DNA of 64,000 bases from Leucobacter sp. Ag1 (GCF_000980875.1 NZ_LAYO01000104.1:36828-100827), one strand, 5' to 3'. Numbered from the stretch's first letter, positions 25,239 through 33,860 are shown. A program made the numbers and translations. Notes: generated by a model from the letters alone, not told the origin.

Positions 25239-26096
25239 ATGCGACACCGCGCGAAGATCCTGGCCGGCATCGGCGCCGCAGCGATCCTGGCTGCGTCCCT
25301 CACGGCCTGCAGCTCGGACGCCCCGACCGACGGCTCGAAGGGCGGCCCAGCGGGCCTGCACGAGGCCGGCGTGCTCAACGACTGCGTCGCACTGAGCTAC
25401 GAACCGCTCGAGTACTACGAGAACGGCACGAGCGGGAAGGTCATCGGCTGGGACGTCGACGCCGCGCGCGAGGTCGGCAAGCTCCTCGGCGTCGAGACCA
25501 AGGTCAACGTGATGGACTTCGACGGTCTGATCCCGGGGCTGCAGTCGGGCAAGTGCGACCTCGTCTGGTCGGGCGCCTACGTCAACGAGAAGCGCGTCCA
25601 GGTGGCCGACGCGGTGCCCGTGCTGCGCACCGGTACCGAGGTCGTGCTGCGGAGCAGCGTCGCGGGGCGGGTGAAGGATCCGCTCGATCTCTGCGGGTTG
25701 AGGCTCGCCGCGCAGACCGGCACCGAGGACGAGGCGCACGTCAAGGAAGTCAGCGACACGTGCACCGCCGCCGGGAAGAAGGCGATCGAGGTCACCGGAT
25801 ATCCGGGATCGGTCGACGCCGTGCCGGCCATCCGCAGCGGCAAGCTCGACGGCCTCGCGGACACCACCGTGCTGGCGGCGACGCTCGCCAAGAAGAACGA
25901 CGATCTGAAGGCCGTGCCCGGCCTCTTCCCCTCGAGCTACTGGTTCGGCGCGTTCACGAACAAGGGCAGCAAGCTCTCGCCCGAGGTCGAGCAGGCGATC
26001 CACACCCTGATCGAGAACGGCACGCTCGCGAAGCTCGCCGAGAAGTACGGCCTGAACCCCGACGACGTCGCGAAGGTCGACACGAAGGCGCTGTAG
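25239..26096 (+). CDS. PAAT-type ABC transporter substrate-binding lipoprotein
   Basis: A 285-residue lipoprotein. The signal sequence ends in the lipobox LTAC (Cys24), followed by a Ser/Asp-rich linker. The binding domain has KVIGWDVDAAREVGKLLG and FDGLIPGLQSGKCDLVWSG, typical of family 3 solute-binding proteins for amino acids, and LRLAAQTGTEDEAHVKE in the second lobe. A relaxed ligand preference is possible; the ligand is unknown. ATG 25239 follows GAAGGAGAT, a strong ribosome binding site. A 12-bp hairpin directly follows the stop codon, probably raising the level of this message relative to the permease. Confidence 0.92.
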   Translation: MRHRAKILAGIGAAAILAASLTACSSDAPTDGSKGGPAGLHEAGVLNDCVALSYEPLEYYENGTSGKVIGWDVDAAREVGKLLGVETKVNVMDFDGLIPGLQSGKCDLVWSGAYVNEKRVQVADAVPVLRTGTEVVLRSSVAGRVKDPLDLCGLRLAAQTGTEDEAHVKEVSDTCTAAGKKAIEVTGYPGSVDAVPAIRSGKLDGLADTTVLAATLAKKNDDLKAVPGLFPSSYWFGAFTNKGSKLSPEVEQAIHTLIENGTLAKLAEKYGLNPDDVAKVDTKAL

Positions 26097-26102
26097 CCGA
26101 CC

Positions 26103-26130
26103 GGTGCCCCGCGCTCCGGCGCGGGGCACC
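26103..26130 (+). promoter_or_regulatory. intercistronic hairpin between binding-protein and permease genes
   Basis: GGTGCCCCGCGC (26103-26114) pairs perfectly with GCGCGGGGCACC (26119-26130), loop TCCG. It starts 6 bases after the binding-protein stop and ends 17 bases before the permease start, inside the operon. Such hairpins are known to stabilise the upstream message or partly terminate, so that binding protein is made in excess. Confidence 0.75.
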
Positions 26131-26147
26131 CATCGAATGAGGTTGAA

Positions 26148-26846
26148 ATGAGCTTTGATCCGTCCATCTTCTGGGAGCAGCTGATCTCCCCGGTCTACCT
26201 GCAGGGCGCCGTGGTCGCGGTGCTGGTCGCCCTCGGCAGCCTCGTGCTGGCCGTCGCGATCGGGCTCGCCATCGCCCTCATGAAGTCGTCCAAGAGCCGG
26301 GTGGCGCTCGCGTCGGCGAACACCTACCTGTGGTTCTTCCGCGCGCTGCCCTCCATGCTGCTCCTGCTCATCTGCTGGAACGCCCTTCCGCAGCTGATCC
26401 CGGCGCTCCGCAGCGACTGGTACAACCCGTTCATCGCGGCGATCCTCGCGCTCGGCATCAGCGAGGCGGCCTACGTCGCCGAGATGCTCCGCTCGGCGCT
26501 GATGTCGGTCGACGACGGGCAGCGGCTCGCGGCCCGCGCGCTCGGCATGACCCCGGTGCAGGCCTTCTTCAAGGTCATCGTGCCGCAGGCCACCCGGATC
26601 GCGCTTCCCCCGCTCGGTAACGAGCTCGTCGCCCTCGTCAAGCTCACCGCGATCGCGAGCGTGATCTCGCTGCAGGAGCTGCTGCGCGTGGCGACGATCG
26701 GCGTGCAGGCGACCTACCGCTACGCCGAGTACTACGCGGTCGCGATCATCTACTACCTGGTCGTCGTCTCGCTCATCATGATCCTCCAGAGCGTGCTCGA
26801 GAAGCGCTTCCGGTGGACCTCGAAGAAAGGCCGGATCGCCCGGTGA
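26148..26846 (+). CDS. PAAT-type ABC transporter permease
   Basis: A 232-residue inner-membrane permease with about five hydrophobic helices. It shows the PAAT cytoplasmic EAA loop in DDGQRLAARALGMTPVQAFF, then VIVPQATRIALPPLGNELV and the helix AIIYYLVVVSLIMILQSVLE. A single permease gene is present, so a homodimer is expected. ATG 26148 follows GAGG. Its stop overlaps the start of the BtpA-like gene as GTGA. It works with the ATPase at 23184 and the lipoprotein at 25239. Confidence 0.93.
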   Translation: MSFDPSIFWEQLISPVYLQGAVVAVLVALGSLVLAVAIGLAIALMKSSKSRVALASANTYLWFFRALPSMLLLLICWNALPQLIPALRSDWYNPFIAAILALGISEAAYVAEMLRSALMSVDDGQRLAARALGMTPVQAFFKVIVPQATRIALPPLGNELVALVKLTAIASVISLQELLRVATIGVQATYRYAEYYAVAIIYYLVVVSLIMILQSVLEKRFRWTSKKGRIAR

Positions 26847-27613
26847 ACGACATGAATCAGCACCCGACCGCCCTCGACCGCTGGCGCGGGCTCTTCCCGA
26901 CGCCGAAGCCGGTGCTCGCGATGCTCCACCTCGGCGGCGACGGCCCCGTCGAGAAGGTGGCCCGTGCACGCGCCGAGGCGAGCATCCTCGCCGACGGCGG
27001 CGTCGACGCGGTGATCGTCGAGAACTACTTCGGCGACTCGGACGACGTGCGGCGCGCACTCGAAGCCGTCTGCGCCGACGCGCCGACGACCGTGATCGGC
27101 CTGAACGTGCTGCGCGACCACGAGCTGGCGTTCGCCCTCGCCGAGGAATTCCCGGTCGGCTTCGTGCAGCTCGACTCGGTCGCCGGCCACCTCGAGCCCG
27201 CTGACGACGATGAGTATGCGGCTCGGCTCGCGGAGCGCCGCTCGTCCAGCCGGGCGCTCGTGCTCGGCGGCGTCCGGTTCAAGTACCAGCCGGTCCGCTC
27301 CGGGCGCACCGAGGCCGAGGACCTCGCACTCGGCGCGCAGCGCTCCGACGCGATCGTCGTCACGGGCGACGGCACCGGCATGGAGACCGCCGTGTCGAAG
27401 ATCGAGCGGTTCCGAGCCGCCCTCCCGTCCGGGTTCCCGCTCGTGGTGGGCGCGGGCGTGACCGACGCGAACGCCGCCGAGCAGCTCCGCTCGGCCGACG
27501 GCGCGATCGTCGGCAGCTTCCTGAAGGACACCTACCGCGACACCGGCGTGGTCGACGCCGCCCACGTGGCACGGCTCATGGACGCGGTGGCCGCCGTGCG
27601 GAGCGCGCGGTGA
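26843..27613 (+). CDS. BtpA/SgcQ-family TIM-barrel protein
   Basis: A 256-residue protein. KPVLAMLHLGGDGPVEKVARAR, DGGVDAVIVENYFGD, VIGLNVLRDHELAFALAEEF and VVGAGVTDANAAEQLRSADGAIVGSFLK are the conserved blocks of the BtpA family, a TIM barrel related to phosphoribosyl-type enzymes. Members are found in sugar operons (SgcQ) and one was linked to photosystem I assembly; none has a firmly settled reaction that I know of. The GTG start at 26843 overlaps the permease stop; an ATG at 26852 is a possible alternative. Its stop overlaps the next gene. The operon setting argues for a catabolic enzyme rather than a membrane-assembly role. Confidence 0.85.
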   Translation: MNDMNQHPTALDRWRGLFPTPKPVLAMLHLGGDGPVEKVARARAEASILADGGVDAVIVENYFGDSDDVRRALEAVCADAPTTVIGLNVLRDHELAFALAEEFPVGFVQLDSVAGHLEPADDDEYAARLAERRSSSRALVLGGVRFKYQPVRSGRTEAEDLALGAQRSDAIVVTGDGTGMETAVSKIERFRAALPSGFPLVVGAGVTDANAAEQLRSADGAIVGSFLKDTYRDTGVVDAAHVARLMDAVAAVRSAR

Positions 27614-28119
27614 GCGCCGAAGCACCGGTCCGGACGATCACGGCCGAGGCCCTGACCGCGGAGTCCTTCGCCCCCTACGGCAGGATCGTCGCGTTCGACG
27701 GGATCGCACCGGAGCTGGTACGCACCGCGGGTTCCGACTGGACGGACGCCTACGATGAGCGGCCGATCACCCGCGAGACCCCGAGTCTCGGGATGACCTC
27801 CGCGCCCGGCGCCCCCTTCGTCAGCACGGTGATGGAGCGCCACGCGAATGTCGAGGAGGCGCTGCTCCCCGCTGGGCGCGCCATCGTGCTCGCGGTGGCT
27901 GAGGCGAGTGCGGCGACCGCCCCCGCGTCCGACGACGTGCGCGCCTTCCTGATCCCTCCGGGCGCCGCGGTCGTGCTCGCCCCGGGGACATGGCACGACG
28001 CGTGCCGCGGGGCCGACGGCCCCACCTCGTACTACTGGCTCGCGTCCTGCGTCGATTCGGGATCCTCTCCGTGGACCCCGCTCGCGGGCGGACCAGTGAG
28101 TGTGGGGGTAGCGGCATGA
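27610..28119 (+). CDS. ureidoglycolate-lyase-like (AllA-type) cupin
   Basis: A 169-residue cupin-like protein. TAESFAPYGRIVAF, VMERHANVEEALLPAGRAIVLAVAE and VRAFLIPPGAAVVLAPGTWHDA correspond to the main blocks of ureidoglycolate lyase, including the GxWHxx histidine. AllA splits ureidoglycolate into glyoxylate and urea. Here the gene lies between a BtpA-like gene and a PfkB kinase gene, not with the allantoin genes at 45-48 kb, so it may act on a different ureido- or hydroxy-acid intermediate. It starts with GTG inside the previous stop and overlaps the next start by ATGA. Confidence 0.7.
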   Translation: MSAEAPVRTITAEALTAESFAPYGRIVAFDGIAPELVRTAGSDWTDAYDERPITRETPSLGMTSAPGAPFVSTVMERHANVEEALLPAGRAIVLAVAEASAATAPASDDVRAFLIPPGAAVVLAPGTWHDACRGADGPTSYYWLASCVDSGSSPWTPLAGGPVSVGVAA

Positions 28120-29090
28120 GTCCGGCACGTGCAACGGGCACGGTGGATGCGCCTGCCGTCTTCATCGGCGATGTGGCGGTCGACGAGTACTTCGCGGCCG
28201 ACACATGGGTCATGCCTGGCGACAAGACCATCATCGACACGCTCGCCGTCTACATGGGCGGCAGCATCGCGAACGCGGCACGGGTGCACGCGGGCTTCGG
28301 CGGACGCACCGAGTTCATCTCGCTGCTGAATCGAGGGGACCTGACGGATCGGATCCTCGCGGATCTCGCCGAGAATCGCGTCTCAGTCCCCCACATGCTC
28401 TTCGATGAGGAGATCGGCGACCAGCGCAACCTCATCTTCCTCGTCGACGGCGAGCACGTCGTGATGACGCCCGACGTCGACGAGCGGCCCATGCGGCTGC
28501 CGGAGGACGCTCTCGCGGATCTCGCCAGGCCCGGCTACCTCTACACGACGCTCGACCGGGCTCAGCGCCTGCGGCTGGGCGCGCTCGACGCGGCCGGGGT
28601 GCTGCGGGAGCTGCGAGCTGCCGGGCGCCGGGTCGTGTTCGATCTGGACGTCGGCGGTCTCGCGGAGGGCGACATCGCTCTGATCCGGGGCGCGCACGTC
28701 GTCATGATGAACGACCGCGGCTTCGAGGCGTCGTTCGGCGACGGAGCGTCGGAGGCGGAGGTGCGCGCCTGGCTGGTCACGCACGAGGTCGAGGTGCTGC
28801 TCCATTCCCGGGCGGCGGCCGGAGCGATCGTGCACACGGCGTCCGAGACGTTCGAGGTGCCGGGGTACGCCGTTCCGGTCGCGGACGTCACCGGCGCCGG
28901 CGACACGCTCGGGGGGTCTCTCGTCTACGGGCTCGGTGCCGGCTGGCCTCTGCGGCGGGCGGCCGGCTTCGCCGTGGCTGCGGCGTCCCGCTCGGTGATG
29001 CGCATGGGCCCGAACGGCGGCATCGCGACCGAGGACGATATCGAGCGCTTCGTCGAGGAGTTCGCTCGGGCGGCGGCGCCGGCTTCCTGA
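28116..29090 (+). CDS. PfkB-family carbohydrate kinase
   Basis: A 324-residue ribokinase-fold kinase. The N-terminal substrate side has FIGDVAVDEYFAAD and YMGGSIANAARVHAGFGG; the C-terminal signature VADVTGAGDTLGGSLVYGL holds the catalytic base Asp263 and the anion hole. It should phosphorylate a sugar or nucleoside-like alcohol using ATP. ATG 28116 overlaps the stop of the AllA-like gene and is chosen over the longer frame because the fold begins there. It closes the seven-gene operon; a 13-bp terminator hairpin follows 9 bases after the stop. The substrate is unknown and is probably the product of the two TIM-barrel proteins. Confidence 0.9.
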   Translation: MSPARATGTVDAPAVFIGDVAVDEYFAADTWVMPGDKTIIDTLAVYMGGSIANAARVHAGFGGRTEFISLLNRGDLTDRILADLAENRVSVPHMLFDEEIGDQRNLIFLVDGEHVVMTPDVDERPMRLPEDALADLARPGYLYTTLDRAQRLRLGALDAAGVLRELRAAGRRVVFDLDVGGLAEGDIALIRGAHVVMMNDRGFEASFGDGASEAEVRAWLVTHEVEVLLHSRAAAGAIVHTASETFEVPGYAVPVADVTGAGDTLGGSLVYGLGAGWPLRRAAGFAVAAASRSVMRMGPNGGIATEDDIERFVEEFARAAAPAS

Positions 29091-29099
29091 CTTCGGACT

Positions 29100-29134
29100 G
29101 CGGTGGGGTCCGACCCGGGGCCGGACCCCACCGC
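29100..29134. terminator. bidirectional terminator between PfkB kinase and amidohydrolase genes
   Basis: GCGGTGGGGTCCG (29100-29112) and CGGACCCCACCGC (29122-29134) pair perfectly over 13 bp around a 9-base loop. It fills the 52-base gap between two convergent genes. Confidence 0.85.
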
Positions 29135-29142
29135 TCGTTCCG

Positions 29143-30780
29143 CTACCCCGCGAACACCACACGCCCGTCGACCGCCGTCAGGCGGATCGGCAGCTCGGGG
29201 AGCTCGTCGGGCGAGACCTCGACCGGATCCTGCGCCCACACCGTGAGATCGGCGACGGCGCCGACCGCGAGCACTCCGCGATCCTCGTGGCCGCGGGCGA
29301 GCGCGGGCCACAGCGTGTAGGCCAGCAGCGCCTCCTCGCCCGTGAGCCGCTGCTCGGGCTCGAACACAGCCGCCTGCGGATCGCCCGGCGTGTGCCGTCC
29401 GCGCGCCCAGGCCATGCCGAGCCGCGGGTCGTACTGCGCCACGGGCCAGTCGGATCCGAGGGTCAGGCGCACGCCGGTGTCGAGCACGCTGCGCACCCGG
29501 TACCCGGTCTCGGCGCGCCCCTCGCCGAGCCGGGCGGCCCAGTTGTCGCTGTGGTCCGCCGCGCGCCACTGCATGTGCAGCGGCTGCATCGAGGCGGTGA
29601 CGCCCGCATCGCCGCGGCCGGCGTTGAATCCGCGCAGCTGCTCCACGTCCTCGTCGGCGAGCACTTCCAGGTGCTCGATCGAGTGGAACGGCAGGCCGTC
29701 GCGCTCGGGCAGCGTCGCGTACACGTCGAGCACCCGGCTCACGGCGTAGTCGCCGACCGCGTGGGTCGCGATGAGCATGCCGGCGTCGTGGTAGGCGCGC
29801 ACCACCTCGGCGTAGCGGTCCCACGACGGCCAGAACGGCACCCGGCCGTCGCCGCACGCATCGACCGTGTGCAGCCAGGCGGTGCCGGTGTCGATCACGC
29901 CATCGCTGAACAGCTTGATCCCGTCGTTGCGCCAGAGACGGCCCGCCCGGTCCTTGCCGGCGATGGTCCGTGCCACGTCCTCGTCGGTGTCGCCCACCGC
30001 GTGCCAGTGGTGCACGGTGAGGCGGTGATCCAGCTCGCCGCGCTCCTCGAGCTCGGCCAGCAGCTCGACCGTGCGGTCCTTGCCGTCCATGATCGCGCCG
30101 CCCGTGAGCCCGACGGCCGCGAGCCTGCGGAACATGTCGCGCAGCGCGTCGCGCTCGTCGTCGTGCGACGCCTTCTGCGCCGCGTCGAAGAGCAGGTTGT
30201 AGGCGGTGGGTTCGCGCAGCTCGCCGGTCGGGGTGCCGTCCTCGTCGACCACGATCTCGCTCGCATCGTCGAACTCGCGCGCGCCCGTGATGCCCGCGGC
30301 GTGGAGGGCCGGGGCGGTCGCGAGACCCGTGTGCAGGTCGTAGCAGATGAGCGCGACCGGGCGGCCCGGCGCCGCGTCGGCGAGCAGCTCGCCGCGCAGG
30401 CCGGTGTGCTCGAACGCCTCGTACTCGAGGTTCCAGCCGCGCAGCCAGGCGCCGTCGGGCAGCCGCGCGTGCTCGGCGGCGATCGCCTCGCGCAGCTGCT
30501 CGACCGTCTCGAGTCCGCCGAGGTCGAGCCCCGCGGTCACCTCGGCCGCCCAGTGCGGATGGGTGTGGGAGTCGAAGAGGCCGGGGGTCACCACGGCGCC
30601 GTCGAGGTCGCGAACGGGGATCCCCGCGGCGTCGGCCTCGGCGCGCACCGCGGCGTCGTCGCCGATCAGCGCGATGCGACCTTCGCGCACGAGGATCGCG
30701 GTGGCGTCGGCGTCGGTGTGCGTGTTGGTGCGCAGTCGCGCTCCGACCAGGGCGAGGTCGCCTCCGCGGGTGTCGGTCAT
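29143..30780 (-). CDS. YtcJ-like amidohydrolase (amidohydrolase_3 family)
   Basis: A 545-residue metal-dependent hydrolase. GAVVTPGLFDSHTHPHW (about residues 61-77) supplies the first metal histidines. ATHAVGDYAVSRVLDVY and FHSIEHLEVL supply later ones, and LGSDWPVAQYDPRLGMAWA the metal Asp. The family's reactions are mostly unassigned; some members hydrolyse amides or formyl groups. ATG 30780 is the start, with the longer frame rejected because homology begins here. It is the last gene in a minus-strand series with DAO-family oxidases, a cupin and a Pot importer, which suggests an N-acylated or cyclic amine derivative as substrate. A related gene occurs at 58646-60334 beside another importer. 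Confidence 0.88.
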   Translation of the reverse strand: MTDTRGGDLALVGARLRTNTHTDADATAILVREGRIALIGDDAAVRAEADAAGIPVRDLDGAVVTPGLFDSHTHPHWAAEVTAGLDLGGLETVEQLREAIAAEHARLPDGAWLRGWNLEYEAFEHTGLRGELLADAAPGRPVALICYDLHTGLATAPALHAAGITGAREFDDASEIVVDEDGTPTGELREPTAYNLLFDAAQKASHDDERDALRDMFRRLAAVGLTGGAIMDGKDRTVELLAELEERGELDHRLTVHHWHAVGDTDEDVARTIAGKDRAGRLWRNDGIKLFSDGVIDTGTAWLHTVDACGDGRVPFWPSWDRYAEVVRAYHDAGMLIATHAVGDYAVSRVLDVYATLPERDGLPFHSIEHLEVLADEDVEQLRGFNAGRGDAGVTASMQPLHMQWRAADHSDNWAARLGEGRAETGYRVRSVLDTGVRLTLGSDWPVAQYDPRLGMAWARGRHTPGDPQAAVFEPEQRLTGEEALLAYTLWPALARGHEDRGVLAVGAVADLTVWAQDPVEVSPDELPELPIRLTAVDGRVVFAG

Positions 30781-30881
30781 GGTGTGGTCCTCTTTCCAAT
30801 GCTCTGTCGTGCTGCGCGAAGGGCGAACGGTGCTCCCTCGCGGAGATCCTGCGACTCGTGCCTCGCGCAGGATGACCGTTC

Positions 30882-32060
30882 TCAGTGCCGCCCGATGGCG
30901 GCGAAGTGCGCACGGGGCGTCGGGTCGTCGTCGAAGCGGCGCGGATCCCAGTGTGCCTGGAACTCGGGGTCGCCCGCACCTCCGACGACGAGGTCGGCGA
31001 GGTACTCCCCCATGAACGCGGCGTACTTGAAGCCCTCGCCCGAGTCGCCGCAGGCGAGCACGACGGTGGGATGGGTGCGCCCGACCGCGAAGTCGCCATC
31101 GCCCGAGTCGGTCCAGGTGCACACCTGGGCGCCGAGCACCGTCGGCGGGATCGCTGTGAGGTCGCGCTCGATCCTGGCCCGGATCGTCTCGGTGCGCTCG
31201 GGCACCGGGGTGCGGTCGAGGTCGTCGCCGAGGGTGCCGCCCGCGAGGCTGCGGAGCGGCTGGTCGAGGCCGACCTTGTATCCGGCTGAGCCGTTCGGCA
31301 TCGCGTAGATGCCGGGCGCATCGCCGATCGGGCAGTCCACCAGCCCGGGCAGATCGGGGGCCGGCGGGGTGAGCGCGGGATCGCCGAGGTACACGACCTG
31401 CTCGATGTAGGGAGTGAGCGGCAGTCGCAGCCCGAGTCCGGGCAGCAGCTCGGCCGTGCCCGGCCCGGCGGCGAGCAGCAGTTGCTCGGCCTCGTGCGCG
31501 GTGCCGTCGGCGAGGATCGCCCGTGCGCTCGTGGCACCCGGTTCGATCCGCACTACACGGCTGTCCGGCAGGTACTCGCCGCCCGCGGCGACGAACGCCC
31601 GCAGCGCGCCGCCGAGCAGGCGGTCGGCGTGCACGATCCCGGCCTGTTCCACGAGGAGCGCGTCACGGCCGTCGGGCCGGAGGCCGGTGAAGACCTCCCC
31701 GACGCGGTCGGCTCCGATCCGTTCGACGGGCTGGCCGATCGAGGCGAGCGACTCGGCCACGGCCGGGAGCGACTCGTCATCGCGCCAGAGCAGACCGGTG
31801 CGGCGGAAGACCGGCTCGCCGAGCCGATCCCCCAACCGCTCCATCGCTCCGAGGGTGCCGAGCATGGCCCGGGCCCGCCACACCTGCGTGTCCGACAGCC
31901 GCCAGAGCCGCGAGCTGCCGCCGTTCGAGGCGAACGGGCCGCCCGGCTCGAAACGCTCGAGCAGGGTGACCTGCCAGCCGAGATCCTGCAGCCGCAGCGC
32001 GGCGGGGAGCCCCCAGGCCCCGCCGCCGACGACGATCGCGCGTTCGCGTCCCGTGGACAT
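30882..32060 (-). CDS. FAD-dependent amine oxidoreductase (monomeric sarcosine oxidase-like)
   Basis: A 392-residue DAO-family flavoprotein. FAD binding is in AIVVGGGAWGLPAALRLQDLG and LERFEPGGPFASNGGSSR. Cys314 in AQVCTWTDSGDGDF sits where monomeric sarcosine oxidase attaches FAD covalently. Lys262 in GYKVGLDQ lies close to the position of its oxygen-activating Lys265. The near-C-terminal CGDSGEGFKYAAFMGEYLADL matches the family's flavin-site block. It should oxidise a secondary or N-methyl amine with O2, producing H2O2. The exact amine is not clear. It follows the cupin gene by 12 bases in the polyamine-type cluster. Confidence 0.88.
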   Translation of the reverse strand: MSTGRERAIVVGGGAWGLPAALRLQDLGWQVTLLERFEPGGPFASNGGSSRLWRLSDTQVWRARAMLGTLGAMERLGDRLGEPVFRRTGLLWRDDESLPAVAESLASIGQPVERIGADRVGEVFTGLRPDGRDALLVEQAGIVHADRLLGGALRAFVAAGGEYLPDSRVVRIEPGATSARAILADGTAHEAEQLLLAAGPGTAELLPGLGLRLPLTPYIEQVVYLGDPALTPPAPDLPGLVDCPIGDAPGIYAMPNGSAGYKVGLDQPLRSLAGGTLGDDLDRTPVPERTETIRARIERDLTAIPPTVLGAQVCTWTDSGDGDFAVGRTHPTVVLACGDSGEGFKYAAFMGEYLADLVVGGAGDPEFQAHWDPRRFDDDPTPRAHFAAIGRH

Positions 32061-32072
32061 GGCTCGTTCCGT

Positions 32073-32429
32073 TCAGTCGGTGATGATCGTGAAGTGCTTG
32101 CGCAGCGGCTCGTGCACCCGCCAGGTGCCGCGCCAGCCCGACGGCATCACCATGATGTCGCCCGGGCCGAACTCCGCGGGAGCCTCACCGTCGGCCTCGA
32201 CGGTGACGCGGCCCGAGAGGATCGTGCAGATCTCGGTGTAGCCGTCGCGGAAGGCGGTGAAGTCGCCGGGCAGGCACTCCCAGAGCCCGGTCTCGATGGG
32301 GCCCTGCGCCCAGACGGTCAGGCCCGCCTCGGTGAGCCCGTCGGTCAGGGCGGTCGGCTTGGGCGCGTGCGGCCCGAGGTCGAGCGAGTCGGTGCCGTGC
32401 ACGGCGACGGTGCGGATGGTGTCGTTCAT
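32073..32429 (-). CDS. single-domain cupin (DUF861/Cupin_3 type)
   Basis: A 118-residue protein. GLWECLPGDFTAFRDGYTEICTILSGRVTVEADG and FGPGDIMVMPSGWRGTWRVHEPLRKHF are the two motifs of the DUF861 cupin family, also seen at the C-terminus of some ethanolamine-utilisation proteins. Related small cupins sit beside amine oxidases and may help aldehyde or product handling, but no reaction is firmly known. ATG 32429 follows the PuuB-like gene by 14 bases. It lies between two amine oxidase genes, so it almost certainly works with them. Confidence 0.8.
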   Translation of the reverse strand: MNDTIRTVAVHGTDSLDLGPHAPKPTALTDGLTEAGLTVWAQGPIETGLWECLPGDFTAFRDGYTEICTILSGRVTVEADGEAPAEFGPGDIMVMPSGWRGTWRVHEPLRKHFTIITD

Positions 32430-32443
32430 GGGGTCCTTCCCGG

Positions 32444-33817
32444 TCAGTGGCCGCGGCCGGTGATCACGTCGGCGATGTGGGCGATCGGCGAGGTCTTCTC
32501 GCGGCCGCCGAGCTCGGAGCGGTCCGCGATCCCGTAGGCCGTGTAGAGGCCCTTGGTCGCGATCCAGCGCAGCGGCTCGGGCTCCCACTTGCGGACCTTG
32601 TGGTTCACCCACGGCAGACCTGTGATCTCGGTGTCGTTCCCGAGGATCAGGTCGGCGATGGTGCGGCCGGCGAGGTTCGTCGAAGTGACGCCCGTGCCGA
32701 CGTAGCCGCCGCCCCAGGCGATGCCCGTCTCGCGATCGAGTCCGACGGTCGCCGCCCAGTCGCGGGGCACGCCGAGCACGCCAGACCACACGTGGTCGAT
32801 GCTCGCGCCGCGCGTCGCCGGGAAGAAGCGGTGCAGGATCTCGCTCAGGGTGTCGACCGTGCTGAGCGCGGTCTGCCCGTCGGTGTCGGTCTGCGAGCCG
32901 TACTTGTAGGGCACGCCGCGGCCGCCGATGGCGATCCGGTCGTCGGCGGTGCGCTGCGCGTACATGTAGACGTGCGCGAAGTCGCCGAGCACCTCGCCCT
33001 CGCTCCAACGCAGTTCGTCCCACACCTCCGGGGCCAGGGGCTCGGTCGCGATGAGCGACGAGTTCATCGGCAGCCAGAGCCGTTTGAGCCCCTTGAGCCC
33101 CGCGGTGAAGCCCTCCGTCGCGCGCACGATGTAGTCGGCGGAGACCGTGCCGTGCGTGGTGCGCAGGCGATGCGGTTCGATCTCGACGACGCGGGTGCGC
33201 TCGTAGATCTCGACGCCCAGGCGCTCGACCGCATCGGCGAGGCCCGAAGCGAGCTTCGCCGGCTGGATCCGGGCCGCGTGCGGGTGCCAGACCGCCGCCC
33301 GGGTGCCGGCGACGTTGATCTTCGCCCGCGCCTCGGGCGCCTCCAGCAGCTCGAGATCGGTCGAACTCCACGACTGCTCCGAGGCCGCGAACGCACGGAT
33401 CCGCGCCTCCTGCGCCGGCGTGTAGGCGACGTTGAACTCGCCGCCCTTCTTGATATCGGCGTCGATCCCCTCGGCCGCGGCCACCCGGATCACCTCGTCG
33501 ACGGTCTCGTTCATCGCGCGCTGGAACCGCTCGGCCGCGTCTCGACCGTGCGTCGGCACGTACTGCGCCCGCCCGCCGGTCATGGCCGAGGTGAGCCATC
33601 CGCCGTTGCGCCCGGACGCGCCGTAGCCGGCGTGACGCTGCTCGACCACGACGACGCGCAGCTCGGGACGCTGCTGCTTCAGGTAATAGGCGGTCCAGAG
33701 TCCGGTGTATCCGGCGCCGACGATGGCGACGTCGGCGGTCAGATCGCCCGGCAGCTCGGGGCGCTGCTTCGGGGTGCCGACCTGCTGCCACCAGTGGGAG
33801 ACGTTGCCGTTGATCAT
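32444..33817 (-). CDS. gamma-glutamylputrescine oxidase-like FAD oxidoreductase (PuuB type)
   Basis: A 457-residue DAO-family oxidase. It begins NVSHWWQQVGTPKQRPELPG, then the FAD Rossmann motif DVAIVGAGYTGLWTAYYL and QRHAGYGASGRNGGWL, the latter characteristic of PuuB/OrdL-like oxidases. AWGGGYVGTGVTSTNLAGRTIADLI near the C-terminus is the second flavin block. PuuB oxidises gamma-glutamylputrescine in putrescine catabolism. No gamma-glutamyl ligase (PuuA) is in this window, so another polyamine derivative is equally possible. ATG 33817 is the start. A Pot-type importer and a PuuR-like regulator are encoded just upstream, supporting a polyamine role. Confidence 0.87.
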   Translation of the reverse strand: MINGNVSHWWQQVGTPKQRPELPGDLTADVAIVGAGYTGLWTAYYLKQQRPELRVVVVEQRHAGYGASGRNGGWLTSAMTGGRAQYVPTHGRDAAERFQRAMNETVDEVIRVAAAEGIDADIKKGGEFNVAYTPAQEARIRAFAASEQSWSSTDLELLEAPEARAKINVAGTRAAVWHPHAARIQPAKLASGLADAVERLGVEIYERTRVVEIEPHRLRTTHGTVSADYIVRATEGFTAGLKGLKRLWLPMNSSLIATEPLAPEVWDELRWSEGEVLGDFAHVYMYAQRTADDRIAIGGRGVPYKYGSQTDTDGQTALSTVDTLSEILHRFFPATRGASIDHVWSGVLGVPRDWAATVGLDRETGIAWGGGYVGTGVTSTNLAGRTIADLILGNDTEITGLPWVNHKVRKWEPEPLRWIATKGLYTAYGIADRSELGGREKTSPIAHIADVITGRGH

Positions 33818-33860
33818 GGGTATCGAGCTTCCTTGCGAGATGTGGTGAGGGGTGGGTGGA

